Assembly (NCBI RefSeq): GCF_006738645.1
Contig: NZ_AP019700.1
Location: forward strand, 756,001-820,000
Direction: 5' to 3'
Origin: Stella humosa
GTDB taxonomy: Bacteria > Pseudomonadota > Alphaproteobacteria > ATCC43930 > Allostellaceae
Length of the DNA: 64,000 nt
The stretch's first letter is position 1. Each line of letters starts with the position of its first letter. Below, one piece after another: positions 52,280 through 61,235 of the stretch. Below the pieces are notes generated by a model. It was not told the DNA's origin. It searched no databases and saw nothing but the letters and a program-made list of their open reading frames with translations. Position numbers and translations under genes: made by a program.

Positions 52280-53218
52280 ATGCCGAGCCCGTCCCGCCGT
52301 CCATCCGCGTTCCACCTGGCCCTGGTCGCCCTCGCCGTCGGCGGGGCCTGCATCGCCCTGTCGCCGATCCTGGTGCGCCTGTCCGAGGTCGGGCCGACGG
52401 TGACCGCGTTCTGGCGGGCGGCCCTGGCCGTGCCGATCCTGGCCCTGCTTGTGGCCGCGGCCGACCGCGCGCCCATGCCGATCCGGCCGGTCGACCGCTG
52501 GCGGCTGCTGGCAGCGGGCGTGTTCTTCGCGGGCGACCTTGCCTTCTGGCATTGGTCGATCCGCTTCACCAGCGTTGCCAACGCCACGCTCTTCGCCAAC
52601 TTCAACCCGATCTTCGTCGCCTTCGGCGCCTGGCTGCTGTTCGGCGAGCGGGTGAGCGCGCGTTTCCTCGGCGGCATGGCGCTGGCCTTCGCGGGCGCGC
52701 TCTGCCTGCTCGGCCAAAGCATGCGGATCGGCGGCGACCATGCCCTGGGCGATGGGCTGGGGGTGGCGACGGCGATGTGCTGGTCCGGCTACTTCCTGGT
52801 CGTGCGCAGCCTGCGCGCGCGCCTGGGAACGGGCGGCATCATGCTGTGGACGTCGCTGGCGACGGCGGTCGTGCTGCTGCCGGTCGCCTGGATCTCGGGC
52901 GAGGGGTTCTGGCCGGCGACGCTGGCGGGCTGGGCGGTGCTGGTCGGGCTGGGGCTGCTGTCCCACGCCCTGGGCCAAGGGCTGATCGCCTTTGCGCTGG
53001 CCCATCTGCCGGCCGGCTTCTCGGCCCTGGCGCTGCTGTCCGAGCCGGTGCTGGCGGCGCTCTTCGCCTGGGCCTGGCTGGGCGAGGGGCTGGGCTGGCT
53101 GCAATGGCTGGGCGGGCTGGCGGTGCTGGCCGGCATCGCGGTCGCCGCGCGCGGTCTCGGCCGGCCGCGACGGGCCATGGCCAGCGGAGCGATTGCCGAG
53201 CGCCCCGCCGGCCCATAG
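52280..53218 (+). CDS. DMT-superfamily permease (EamA type)
   Basis: A 312-residue inner-membrane protein with ten predicted helices in two EamA repeats. Family features include 'CIALSPILVRLSEVGPTVTAF' (helix 1 to loop), 'SVANATLFANFNPIFVAFGAWL' crossing helices 3-4, and 'LSEPVLAALFAWAWLGEGL' in the second repeat. These proteins usually export amino acids or metabolites. The ATG at 52280 has no clear ribosome site, and a TATAAG lies only 11 bases upstream, so a very short leader is possible. It is divergent from the formylglutamate amidohydrolase gene. Confidence 0.88.
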   Translation: MPSPSRRPSAFHLALVALAVGGACIALSPILVRLSEVGPTVTAFWRAALAVPILALLVAAADRAPMPIRPVDRWRLLAAGVFFAGDLAFWHWSIRFTSVANATLFANFNPIFVAFGAWLLFGERVSARFLGGMALAFAGALCLLGQSMRIGGDHALGDGLGVATAMCWSGYFLVVRSLRARLGTGGIMLWTSLATAVVLLPVAWISGEGFWPATLAGWAVLVGLGLLSHALGQGLIAFALAHLPAGFSALALLSEPVLAALFAWAWLGEGLGWLQWLGGLAVLAGIAVAARGLGRPRRAMASGAIAERPAGP

Positions 53219-53231
53219 TGTCGGGCAAACG

Positions 53232-53271
53232 CCCGAAGCCTGCTGCCCGAAGCCTGCTGCCTGAAGCCTCC
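53232..53271. repeat. 14-bp tandem repeat before the glycerate kinase gene
   Basis: CCCGAAGCCTGCTG occurs at 53232-53245 and again at 53246-53259, with a partial third copy carrying a C-to-T change up to about 53271. It fills most of the 63-base gap before the kinase start. Probably a slippage repeat. Confidence 0.8.
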
Positions 53272-53281
53272 AGGGGACCGC

Positions 53282-54559
53282 ATGACCGTGATGCCCGCGC
53301 CAGATGCGCTGTTGCGCGACCTTTTCGCCGCCGCCTTGGCCGCCGCCGATCCCGCGCTGGCCGTGCCGCGCTTCCTGCCGCCGCCGCCCCGCGGCCGCAC
53401 GATCGTGGTCGGTGCCGGCAAGGCCGCCGCCAGCATGGCGGCCGCGGTCGAGGCACATTGGCCGGGGCCGCTGGAAGGGCTGGTCGTCACCCGATATGGC
53501 CATGCCGTGCCGTGCCGGCGCATCCGCGTGGTAGAGGCATCGCACCCGATGCCGGATGCCGCCGGCACCGCGGCGGCGGAAGAGATCCTGGGGCTGGTGC
53601 GTGGCCTGGGGCCGGACGACCTGGTGCTGTGCCTGGTCTCGGGCGGTGGCTCGGCCCTGCTGGGCCTGCCGGCACCCGGCATCACGCTCGACGACAAGCG
53701 CGCGCTGACGACCGACCTGCTGCGCTCTGGTGCCACGATCGGCGAGATCAACACGATCCGCAAGCACCTGTCGGCGATCAAAGGTGGCCGGCTGGCCCAG
53801 GCGGCCGCCCCCGCGCGCCTGGTGGCGCTGGCCATCTCCGACGTGCCCAACGACGACCCGGCGGTGATCGCCTCCGGCCTGACCGTGCCGGACCCGACCA
53901 CCTATGCCGATGCCCGGGGTGTGCTGGCCAAGTACGGCATCACTCCGCCGCCGGCCATTGCCGCCCGCCTGGCGGCAGCGCTGGACGAGACGCCCAAGCC
54001 GGGCGACCCCATCTTCGCCAACACCCGCTTCGTCATGGTGGCGACGCCGCAGATGGCGCTCGACGCCGCGGCCGAGCGCGCGCGGGCGGTGGGGCTCACG
54101 CCCATCGTCCTGGGCGATGCCATCGAGGGCGAGGCGCGCGACGTGGCGCTCGTCCACGCCGCCATCGCCCGCCAGGTGCAGCGCCGCGGCCAGCCCCTGC
54201 CGGCACCGGCCGTGCTGCTGTCGGGCGGCGAGACGACCGTCACGGTGCGGGGCCGGGGCCGGGGGGGCCGCAACGCGGAGTTCCTGCTGGCGCTGGCGGT
54301 TGCGTTGGATGGCGCACCCGGCATCCACGCGCTGGCGGGCGACACCGACGGCATCGACGGCACCGAGGACAATGCCGGCGCCCTGCTGCATCCAGACAGC
54401 ATCCAGCGCGGTCGCGCGGCCGGGATCGAGGCGCGCGAGCGCCTGGCCGACAATGACGGCTACGGCTTCTTCGCGGGCCTGGGCGACCTTGTCCGCACCG
54501 GCCCGACGCTGACCAACGTCAACGACTTCCGGGCGATCCTCGTATTGCCGGTTTCATGA
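53282..54559 (+). CDS. ttuD: Glycerate 2-kinase (MOFRL/TtuD family)
   Basis: A 425-residue enzyme of the GckA/TtuD family. It phosphorylates D-glycerate to 2-phosphoglycerate with ATP; older literature called TtuD hydroxypyruvate reductase. The blocks are 'VVGAGKAAASMAAAVEAHW' near residue 42, 'CLVSGGGSALLGLPAPGITL' near 117, 'TIRKHLSAIKGGRL' near 160, and the MOFRL domain near the C-terminus ('LLSGGETTVTVRGRGRGGRN', 'HALAGDTDGIDG'). It is followed 82 bases later by a pyruvate kinase gene. Together they turn glycerate to pyruvate via enolase, as in tartrate-utilisation (ttuDE) loci. Confidence 0.92.
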   Translation: MTVMPAPDALLRDLFAAALAAADPALAVPRFLPPPPRGRTIVVGAGKAAASMAAAVEAHWPGPLEGLVVTRYGHAVPCRRIRVVEASHPMPDAAGTAAAEEILGLVRGLGPDDLVLCLVSGGGSALLGLPAPGITLDDKRALTTDLLRSGATIGEINTIRKHLSAIKGGRLAQAAAPARLVALAISDVPNDDPAVIASGLTVPDPTTYADARGVLAKYGITPPPAIAARLAAALDETPKPGDPIFANTRFVMVATPQMALDAAAERARAVGLTPIVLGDAIEGEARDVALVHAAIARQVQRRGQPLPAPAVLLSGGETTVTVRGRGRGGRNAEFLLALAVALDGAPGIHALAGDTDGIDGTEDNAGALLHPDSIQRGRAAGIEARERLADNDGYGFFAGLGDLVRTGPTLTNVNDFRAILVLPVS

Positions 54560-54641
54560 GCGGGAATTCATGCGGCAGGGCGGTCGCGCTCGTCCGGGCG
54601 GGCGTGTATCGTCGATCACTGGTCCAGTCTCGGGAGGAACG

Positions 54642-56057
54642 ATGCGGCGGAATCGCAGCACCAAGATCGTGGCGACGCTGGGACCGGCGAGCGGCACGCC
54701 AGAGGTCATCGGCGCGCTGTTCGATGCCGGGGTCGACGTCTTCCGGCTGAATTTCAGCCACGGCACCCACGACGAGCATCGCGTGCGCTACGACGTGATC
54801 CGCGCCATCGAGCAGGAGCGCAAGCGCCCGATCGGGATCCTGGTCGACCTCCAGGGACCAAAGCTGCGCGTCGGCACCTTCGCCGACGGCAAGATCATGC
54901 TGAAGGCCGGGCAAGGCTTCCGGCTCGACCTGACCGACAAGCCGGGCGACGAGACCCGGGCACCGTTGCCCCATCCGGAGATCTTCGAGGCGATCTCGCC
55001 CGGCACCGACCTGCTGCTCGATGACGGGCGCATCCGCCTGCGCGTCGAGAAGGTGCGGGGCAAGGTGGCCGAGACGCTGGTCATCACCGGCGGCCCGCTC
55101 AGCAACCGCAAGGGCGTCAACGTACCCAATGCCGTGCTGCCCGTGTCGGCGCTGACCGACAAGGACCGCCGCGACCTGCGCTTCGGCCTGGACATCGGCG
55201 CCGACTGGATCGCGCTCTCCTTCGTGCAGCGGCCCGAGGACGTGGCCGAGGCGCGCAAGCTGATCGAGGGCCGTGCGGCCGTCATGGTGAAGCTGGAGAA
55301 GCCCCAGGCGATCGAACGGTTGCAGGAGATCCTCGACCTGACCGACGCCGTGATGGTCGCGCGCGGCGACCTCGGCGTCGAGATGCCGCCCGAGGACGTG
55401 CCGGGGTTGCAGAAGCGTATCGTGCGGGCGTGCCGCGTCGCCGGCAAGCCGGTGGTGGTGGCGACCCAGATGCTGGAATCGATGGTGCAGTCGCCCGCCC
55501 CCACGCGCGCCGAGGCATCCGACGTGGCGACCGCGGTCTATGACGGCGCCGATGCGGTGATGCTGTCGGCCGAGACCGCGGCCGGCGCCTACCCGCGCGA
55601 GGCGGTCGAGATCATGAACCGCATCATCGCCAAGGTGGAGCAGGACCCGCTCTACCGGCCGATCATGGATGCCGAGCATTCCCAGCCCGAGCATACCGCC
55701 GCCGACGCCATCTCGGCGGCAGCCGCCCAGGTCTCGCAGACCATCGGGGCGGCCGCCATCTGCACCTTCACGACATCCGGTTCGACCACTCTGCGCGCGG
55801 CGCGCGAGCGGCCGACCTCGCCCATCCTCGGGCTGACGGCGCATGTGGGAACCGCCCGCCGGCTGGCCGTGTTGTGGGGGGTGCACTGGGTTCTGACCCG
55901 CGACATCCGATCCTTCTCGGACATGGTGGAACGAGCCCGCAAACTTGCGGTACAGGAGGGCTTCGCGCGCTCCGGGGACCGGATCGTGATCACTGCCGGC
56001 GTGCCGTTCGGGACGCCGGGCTCCACCAACACGCTGCGCATCGCCTGGGTCGAATAG
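54642..56057 (+). CDS. pyk: Pyruvate kinase
   Basis: A 471-residue glycolytic enzyme that makes pyruvate and ATP from phosphoenolpyruvate. Recognisable parts are 'RSTKIVATLGPASGTPEV' at the N-terminus, 'DVFRLNFSHGTHDEH', 'ILVDLQGPKLRVG', the active-site 'AVMVKLEKPQAIERL', 'VMVARGDLGVEMP' and 'PVVVATQMLESMV'. GGGAGGA lies directly before the ATG at 54642; the frame is open a little further upstream but without homology. Context with ttuD suggests the TtuE role, though it may also be the housekeeping enzyme. Confidence 0.95.
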   Translation: MRRNRSTKIVATLGPASGTPEVIGALFDAGVDVFRLNFSHGTHDEHRVRYDVIRAIEQERKRPIGILVDLQGPKLRVGTFADGKIMLKAGQGFRLDLTDKPGDETRAPLPHPEIFEAISPGTDLLLDDGRIRLRVEKVRGKVAETLVITGGPLSNRKGVNVPNAVLPVSALTDKDRRDLRFGLDIGADWIALSFVQRPEDVAEARKLIEGRAAVMVKLEKPQAIERLQEILDLTDAVMVARGDLGVEMPPEDVPGLQKRIVRACRVAGKPVVVATQMLESMVQSPAPTRAEASDVATAVYDGADAVMLSAETAAGAYPREAVEIMNRIIAKVEQDPLYRPIMDAEHSQPEHTAADAISAAAAQVSQTIGAAAICTFTTSGSTTLRAARERPTSPILGLTAHVGTARRLAVLWGVHWVLTRDIRSFSDMVERARKLAVQEGFARSGDRIVITAGVPFGTPGSTNTLRIAWVE

Positions 56058-56140
56058 ATCGGCTTTCCACGCTAGGATGCCGATTCGATGGGGACCGTCG
56101 CATCGGCCTCGTCGGCGATGGGGGAAACGAGCCTTTCTGC

Positions 56141-56794
56141 ATGAAGATCAAGGTTTGGGCGGAAGAGATCGCCCGGCGTCATCTTGACCCGGATGCGATC
56201 CGGCGGACCTATGACCGGTATGCCCGGGTCTATGACGGTATTTTCGGCCCGATCCTGAATCCCGGGCGGCGGCGTGCCGTCGCCGCGGCGGAACGGGCGC
56301 CGGGCTTGCGCGTGCTGGAGGTGGGGGTCGGCACCGGCCTTTCGCTGCCGCTCTACAAGTCCTCGCAGGTCGTCGGCATCGACGTTTCCGACAAGATGCT
56401 GGACCAGGCGCGCCGCCGCGTGGCCCGCCTGGGCCTGACGCATGTCGAGGACCTGCGGGTGATGGACGCCGAGGCGATGGCCTTCCCGGCGCAGTCCTTC
56501 GACTCGATCGTGCTGATGCACGTGGCCTCGGTCGTGCCGCATCCCGACCGCCTGATGGTGGAGGTGCGCCGCGTGCTGAAGCCAGGTGGCGAGGCGCTCG
56601 TGCTGAACCATTTCTGGACCGGGCGCGGGCCGATGAGCGTGGTCGAGCGGGCGCTGGCGCCGGCCTCCAACACCATCGGCTTCCGGCCGCTGTCGCTGGA
56701 CGAGCTGATCTCGGTCACCCCGCTCACCTTCGTGGCGGAGGAGCGCGTGAACCTGTTCGGCTACTGGAGCCTGGTGCGCTTCCGCCGCGACTGA
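56141..56794 (+). CDS. pmtA: Phospholipid N-methyltransferase PmtA type
   Basis: A 217-residue SAM-dependent methyltransferase. 'YDRYARVYDGIFGPILNPGR' near residue 24 is the characteristic start of alphaproteobacterial PmtA. The SAM site is 'VLEVGVGTGLSLPLY', then 'VVGIDVSDKMLDQA'. 'LNHFWTGRGPMSVVERALAP' is typical near the C-terminus. PmtA methylates phosphatidylethanolamine in the inner membrane, leading to phosphatidylcholine. The ATG at 56141 precedes an N-terminal amphipathic helix that could touch the membrane. It stands between pyk and ada with 83 and 75 bases of spacing. Confidence 0.88.
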   Translation: MKIKVWAEEIARRHLDPDAIRRTYDRYARVYDGIFGPILNPGRRRAVAAAERAPGLRVLEVGVGTGLSLPLYKSSQVVGIDVSDKMLDQARRRVARLGLTHVEDLRVMDAEAMAFPAQSFDSIVLMHVASVVPHPDRLMVEVRRVLKPGGEALVLNHFWTGRGPMSVVERALAPASNTIGFRPLSLDELISVTPLTFVAEERVNLFGYWSLVRFRRD

Positions 56795-56820
56795 ACGGCC
56801 GCGCAAGCTCCGGATATAAT
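56791..56820 (+). promoter_or_regulatory. Candidate sigma-70 promoter of ada
   Basis: A consensus -10 box TATAAT (56815-56820) stands out in GC-rich DNA 49 bases before the ada start. CTGAAC (56791-56796) is a weak -35 match with 18 bases of spacing. GCGCAA at 56801-56806, between the boxes, resembles part of the E. coli Ada operator. The operator idea is tentative. Confidence 0.45.
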
Positions 56821-56869
56821 GGCGGGCGGGGAGGCCCCAGGTTAGGGCATCAACGAACGGAGCCCTGCC

Positions 56870-57973
56870 ATGGAAGCGATGTCGATGAACGAGGCGGCCT
56901 GCTGGACGGCGGTCGTCGATCGCGACGAGGCCGCCGCCGGACGGTTCGTCTATGCCGTGCGGACGACGGGCATATTCTGCCGCGCCGGCTGCGCCAGCCG
57001 CCGGCCGCGCCGCGAGAACGTGGCCTTCTATCCCCTGCCCGAGGCCGCGCGCGCGGCCGGCTTCCGCGCCTGCCTGCGCTGCCGGCCGGATGCGGTAGAG
57101 AGCCAGGACGAGCGCGTGGTGCTGGTCCGCCGGGCCTGCCGCCTGATCGAGGCGGCCGACGAGAGCCCGCCCGGCCTGGCCGAGCTGGGCCAGGCGCTGG
57201 GCGCCAGCCCCTTTCACCTCCAGCGCCTGATGCGGCAGTTCCTCGGCCTGTCGCCCAAGGAATATGCCGACGCGCTGCGCATCCGCCGGTTCCGCGACGA
57301 CCTGAAGGCGGGGGAGGGGATCGCCGGCGCCACCTTCGGTGCTGGCTTCGGCTCGTCCAGCCGCGTCTATGAGCGGGCTGCCCGCGAACTGGGGATGACC
57401 CCCGGCCGCTACCGCCGCGGTGGCACGGGCGAGCGCATCGCCTATGCCGCGGCCGATGGGCCGCTAGGCCAGGTGCTGGCCGCCGCGACCGATGTCGGCG
57501 TCTGCTTCGTGGCCCTGGGCGACGACGTGGAACGGCTGAAGGCCGACCTGGCGGCCGAGTTTCCGGCAGCCGAACTGGCGGCGGACGACAGCGGGCTGGC
57601 CGACATCCTGGCGGCCGTCATCGACTATCTGGAAGGCCGGTTGCCCCACCCCGAGCTGCCGCTCGACCTGCGCGGCACCGCCTTCCAGCGGCGCGTCTGG
57701 CAGGAGTTGCAGAAGATCCCATCGGGCGACACGGCCAGCTACGGCGAGATCGCCCGGCGCATCGGCCAGCCGGCTGCGGTGCGGGCGGTGGCACGGGCGT
57801 GCGCCACGAACCCGGCCGCGCTGGTCGTGCCCTGCCACCGCGTCGTGCGCGGCGACGGCACGCTGTCCGGGTATCGCTGGGGCACCGACCGCAAGGCGAG
57901 CCTGTTGAAGAGCGAGCGAGAGCGGGCGGTTGCCGGCACGGGCGGCCGACGGTCGGCGCTCTCCGCCGGCTAG
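56870..57973 (+). CDS. ada: Bifunctional Ada: DNA methylphosphotriester sensor/regulator and O6-methylguanine methyltransferase
   Basis: A 367-residue fusion. Residues ~10-80 form the zinc/alkyl-acceptor domain with C37, C41, C68 and C71 ('GIFCRAGCASRRP', 'CLRCRPD'), one residue off the E. coli numbering (38, 42, 69, 72). An AraC-type helix-turn-helix follows (~85-185, 'LGASPFHLQRLMRQFLGLSP'). The C-terminal methyltransferase has acceptor C322 in 'VVPCHRVVRGDG'. It repairs alkylated DNA and, when methylated, activates its own promoter. CGGAG lies ahead of the ATG at 56870. Its last four bases overlap the convergent LysR gene. Confidence 0.95.
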   Translation: MEAMSMNEAACWTAVVDRDEAAAGRFVYAVRTTGIFCRAGCASRRPRRENVAFYPLPEAARAAGFRACLRCRPDAVESQDERVVLVRRACRLIEAADESPPGLAELGQALGASPFHLQRLMRQFLGLSPKEYADALRIRRFRDDLKAGEGIAGATFGAGFGSSSRVYERAARELGMTPGRYRRGGTGERIAYAAADGPLGQVLAAATDVGVCFVALGDDVERLKADLAAEFPAAELAADDSGLADILAAVIDYLEGRLPHPELPLDLRGTAFQRRVWQELQKIPSGDTASYGEIARRIGQPAAVRAVARACATNPAALVVPCHRVVRGDGTLSGYRWGTDRKASLLKSERERAVAGTGGRRSALSAG

Positions 57974-58935
57974 CCCGGGACGGGAGGCCGGTCGGCTGCG
58001 ACGGGTGCGGGCAGGCATGGCATGACGGCCGCGATGTCGTCGGCCATGCCCGCTGTCAGCCAGTCGCGGATATCGAGCACGACCTGGCGGATGGCGCGCG
58101 CCCGCGGCGCGATCAGATGGTGGGTGCGGCCCGTGGCGATCCGCCGGGCCGACGCCGGCACCAGCGCGCCGTTCCGGATCTGGCTGGCAACCACACCCAG
58201 CCAGCCGAGCGCGATGCCCTCGCCATTCATCGCCGCCTGGACGACCACCGCATAGTCGGGGAATTCCAGCCAACTGGCCTGCCGGGAGCGCCGTTGCCCG
58301 ATCTCGCCCCACAAGGCGGTCCACTCAAGCTGGCGATCGGTCAGGTTCAGCAGCGTGTGGCCGGCGCCGTCGGAGGCGTGGTCGAGCGGACCATGCGCCC
58401 GGAGGTATGCCGGGCTGCATACGGGAACGACGATCTCCGGCGCGAAGTCCCAGCGGTGATAGAGGGGGTCTTCGTCCGCCAGCATGCGCGTGGCCAGGTC
58501 GACATTGGTGGCCGGCCCCCGCAACGCGCCCGAGATGAGCTCGAAGCGCAGGTCGATCGTCGGAAAGGCGGCGTTGAAGGCGCCCAGGCGCGGCACGAAC
58601 CAGTGGGTGACAAAGGCGCTGGATAGCGACAGCGTGACCGCCGGCCGGCGGCTGCCGTCCGCCAGCAGCCCCTCGATCGCGGTCTCGATCTGGCCGAACC
58701 CGGATCGCAGCGCGTCATGCAGCGACCGCCCTTCGGCCGTCAGGGTCAGCCCCGATGGCCCCCGGATGAACAGCTTCACGCCCAGCGCCGCCTCGAGCTG
58801 CGCGACGTTGCGGCTGACCGAGGGCTGCGTGACGTTGAATTCGCGCGCGGCCGCGCTGCAACTGCCCGTTCGCGCGGCCGCCTCGAAGACGTACAGGCCG
58901 CGTGCCGAGGGGACGAGACTGGCCAGTCGGGACAT
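57970..58935 (-). CDS. LysR-family transcriptional regulator (GcvA-like)
   Basis: A 321-residue regulator. The helix-turn-helix spans residues ~10-70 ('GLYVFEAAARTGSCSAAARE', 'VTQPSVSRNVAQLEAALGVK'). The effector domain contains 'LSLSSAFVTHWFVPRLGAFN' near residue 100, again of the GcvA group. It is divergent from the demethylase-like old yellow enzyme gene across 105 bases, the classical arrangement of a LysR gene and its target. Its 3' end overlaps ada by four bases. The ligand is unknown. Confidence 0.9.
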   Translation of the reverse strand: MSRLASLVPSARGLYVFEAAARTGSCSAAAREFNVTQPSVSRNVAQLEAALGVKLFIRGPSGLTLTAEGRSLHDALRSGFGQIETAIEGLLADGSRRPAVTLSLSSAFVTHWFVPRLGAFNAAFPTIDLRFELISGALRGPATNVDLATRMLADEDPLYHRWDFAPEIVVPVCSPAYLRAHGPLDHASDGAGHTLLNLTDRQLEWTALWGEIGQRRSRQASWLEFPDYAVVVQAAMNGEGIALGWLGVVASQIRNGALVPASARRIATGRTHHLIAPRARAIRQVVLDIRDWLTAGMADDIAAVMPCLPAPVAADRPPVPG

Positions 58936-59040
58936 GCGTCCAGCGTATAGCCACCCAAAGATTAATCCAGCTTCCTATCGTCGTGAGAAGGCCGGACGCT
59001 GCCAGCACGCACGGGCGGCGCGGGAACGGACAGGCAGGGC

Positions 59041-61125
59041 ATGAGCGGCATCGCGACCATCGACAGCGAACCCCCGGCGGGCGCGGACGACCCGCTGCTG
59101 CGACCGTTCCGGCTCAGGCATCTCGTCCTGCGCAACCGCATCGTCAGCACCAGCCATGCCTCGATGCTCGACGATGGCGGCCTGCCGCTGGAGCGCTACC
59201 AGCGGTATCACGAGGAAAAGGCCCTGGGCGGCCTGGCGCTGACGATGTTCGGCGGCTCGGCCATGACCTCGCCCGATTCCAACTGGGGCGGCGGGCAACT
59301 CGACGTCTCCACTGACGGCATCGTCCCGCATTTCCAGGCGCTGGCGGCGCGCATCCACCGCCACGGCGCAGCGGCCATGTGCCAGATCTCCCATCTGGGC
59401 CGCCGCGCCAGCTCCGCCACGGCGAACTGGTTGCCAGCGGTCGCCCCCTCGCGCGTGCGGGAGACGCGCACGCGCAGTTTTCCGCGGGAGATGGACGCCG
59501 CCGACATCCGGCGCATCGTCGCCGACTATGGCGCGGCCGCCTTGCGCTGCAAGGAAGGCGGTCTCGACGGGCTGGAGACGGTGACCGGCGGGCACCTGAT
59601 CGGCCAGTTCCTGTCGCCGCGCACCAACCATCGGTCCGACGGCTTCGGCGGCTCGCTCGAGAACCGGGTGCGCTTCGGCCTGATGGTGCACGAGGAGATC
59701 CGCCGCCGCGTCGGCGACCAGATGATCGTCGGCATCCGCTTCGTCATCGACGAGGGCCCTGGGACCGATGACACGGAGGATGGGCTCGACTTCGAGCAAT
59801 GCCTGGCGATCGCCCGCATCTTCGAACGCGAGGGCCAGATCGACTTCTTCAACTGCATCTTCGGCCGGATGGACAACGACCTGGTGCTGGCTGAGCACAA
59901 CATGCCCGGCATGGCCCAGCCCCATGCGCCGTTCCTGGATGCGGTCGGGGCCTTCAAGCGGGAGACGCGGCTGCCGGTGTTCCACTCGGCCGGCATCCGC
60001 GACATCGCGACCGCCCGCGATGCGGTGGCGCGCGGCCTGGTCGACATGGTGGGCATGACGCGGGCGCATATCGCCGATCCCCACATCGTCAACAAGCTGA
60101 TGGCGGGGCAGGAAGCGACGATCCGTCCCTGCGTCGGCGCCTCCTACTGCCTCTACAAGAAGGTCAACTGCATCCATAACGCGGCCAGCGGGCGCGAGAC
60201 GACGCTGTCCCATGCAATCGACCGGTCCCCGGGGCGGCCGCGGAAGGTCCTGGTGGTCGGCGGCGGCCCGGCCGGGCTGGAAGCGGCCCGCGTCTCGGCC
60301 GAGCGCGGCCACGAAGTGGTCCTGCTGGAGGCCGGCCGCCGGCTCGGCGGCCAGGTCCTTGCCGCCGCGGCCGCGACCCCGCGCCGCGAGTTGATCGGCA
60401 TTATCGACTGGCGCGAGAGCGAACTGGCGCGCCTTGGCGTCCGCGTCCGGCTCCAGACCCATGGCGACGCGGCGATGATAGGGGCGGAACGGCCCGACAT
60501 CGTCGTCATCGCCACCGGCGGCGTGCCCGACCTCGACTGGTTCCCCGGCGCCGACCTGTGCAACGGCGTGGCGGACGTGCTGACGGGGCGGATTGCCGTC
60601 CGCGAGGAGGTGCTGGTCTATGACGGGACCGGCCGCCACCCGGCGGTCTCCTGCGCCCTGCATCTGGCCGAGCAGGGCCACGCGGTGCGGTTCGTCAGCA
60701 TGGACGAGACCCTGGCGGCGGAAATGCCCTATCCCGATCGGGTGATCTTCCGCAAGCGCTTCGCCGAGGAACGCATCCCGATCGTGACGGAGCACCGGCT
60801 GGTGGAGGTCGTCCGCGCCGGGAACGGCCTGGTCGCGCGATTTTGCCACGAACTGACGGGCGCCGAGATGTCCGCCGCCGCCGGCCGGGTGGTGGTGGAG
60901 AACGGGACGATGCCGGTCGACGCACTGTTTCGCCAGTTGCGCGATCTCTCGGCCAACGACGGCGTGACCGACTTCGGCGGCGCCATCCTGGAACATGCTC
61001 GCAACGAGCCCGGCCATGCCGCACCGGCGCCGGCGTTCGAACTGCACCGGATAGGCGACGCGGTGGCGAGCCGGGACATCCATGCTGCGATCCTGGATGC
61101 CCAGCGGCTCTGCGCGCGCTTTTAG
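59041..61125 (+). CDS. Old yellow enzyme/2,4-dienoyl-CoA reductase-type flavoprotein, N-demethylase-like
   Basis: A 694-residue protein with an N-terminal FMN (beta/alpha)8-barrel (residues ~15-370: 'LRNRIVSTSHAS', 'QISHLGRRAS', 'SPRTNHRSDGFGGSLENR') and a C-terminal FAD/NAD(P) module starting at 'VLVVGGGPAGLEAARVSAERG' (~400). The cysteine segment reads 'RPCVGASYCLYKKVNCIHNA', a spacing different from the C-x2-C-x3-C of dienoyl-CoA reductase. It recalls the group of dimethylglycine/stachydrine demethylases (DgcA, StcD). Oxidative N-demethylation is therefore more likely than enoyl reduction, but this is inference. It is divergent from a LysR gene, and RidA follows 110 bases later. Confidence 0.82.
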   Translation: MSGIATIDSEPPAGADDPLLRPFRLRHLVLRNRIVSTSHASMLDDGGLPLERYQRYHEEKALGGLALTMFGGSAMTSPDSNWGGGQLDVSTDGIVPHFQALAARIHRHGAAAMCQISHLGRRASSATANWLPAVAPSRVRETRTRSFPREMDAADIRRIVADYGAAALRCKEGGLDGLETVTGGHLIGQFLSPRTNHRSDGFGGSLENRVRFGLMVHEEIRRRVGDQMIVGIRFVIDEGPGTDDTEDGLDFEQCLAIARIFEREGQIDFFNCIFGRMDNDLVLAEHNMPGMAQPHAPFLDAVGAFKRETRLPVFHSAGIRDIATARDAVARGLVDMVGMTRAHIADPHIVNKLMAGQEATIRPCVGASYCLYKKVNCIHNAASGRETTLSHAIDRSPGRPRKVLVVGGGPAGLEAARVSAERGHEVVLLEAGRRLGGQVLAAAAATPRRELIGIIDWRESELARLGVRVRLQTHGDAAMIGAERPDIVVIATGGVPDLDWFPGADLCNGVADVLTGRIAVREEVLVYDGTGRHPAVSCALHLAEQGHAVRFVSMDETLAAEMPYPDRVIFRKRFAEERIPIVTEHRLVEVVRAGNGLVARFCHELTGAEMSAAAGRVVVENGTMPVDALFRQLRDLSANDGVTDFGGAILEHARNEPGHAAPAPAFELHRIGDAVASRDIHAAILDAQRLCARF

Positions 61126-61235
61126 GGCCGGGCCCGGCTGCGCGAGGTTGAACTTCCCGGGGGCTTGGGGTGCATACTCCGGTGGTGGGGCGCGCCATCC
61201 GCGGGGCGCCCGATCAGGCCAGGAGCGACCCGACG

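Noticed and set aside
52157-54391. Open frame extending the formylglutamate amidohydrolase far upstream
   Set aside because: The extra part is Gln/Arg/His-rich shadow sequence antisense to the DMT transporter and glycerate kinase genes. Family homology starts at the ATG at 52156.
56101-56120. Stem-loop CATCGGCC/GGCGATG between pyk and pmtA as a terminator
   Set aside because: The stem is short with a bulge, there is no T-tract, and it lies close to the pmtA start. The evidence is too weak to list.
61127-61138. GCCGGGCCCGGC palindrome after the old yellow enzyme gene
   Set aside because: It is self-complementary without a loop, so it makes a poor RNA hairpin, and such palindromes are common by chance at this GC content.
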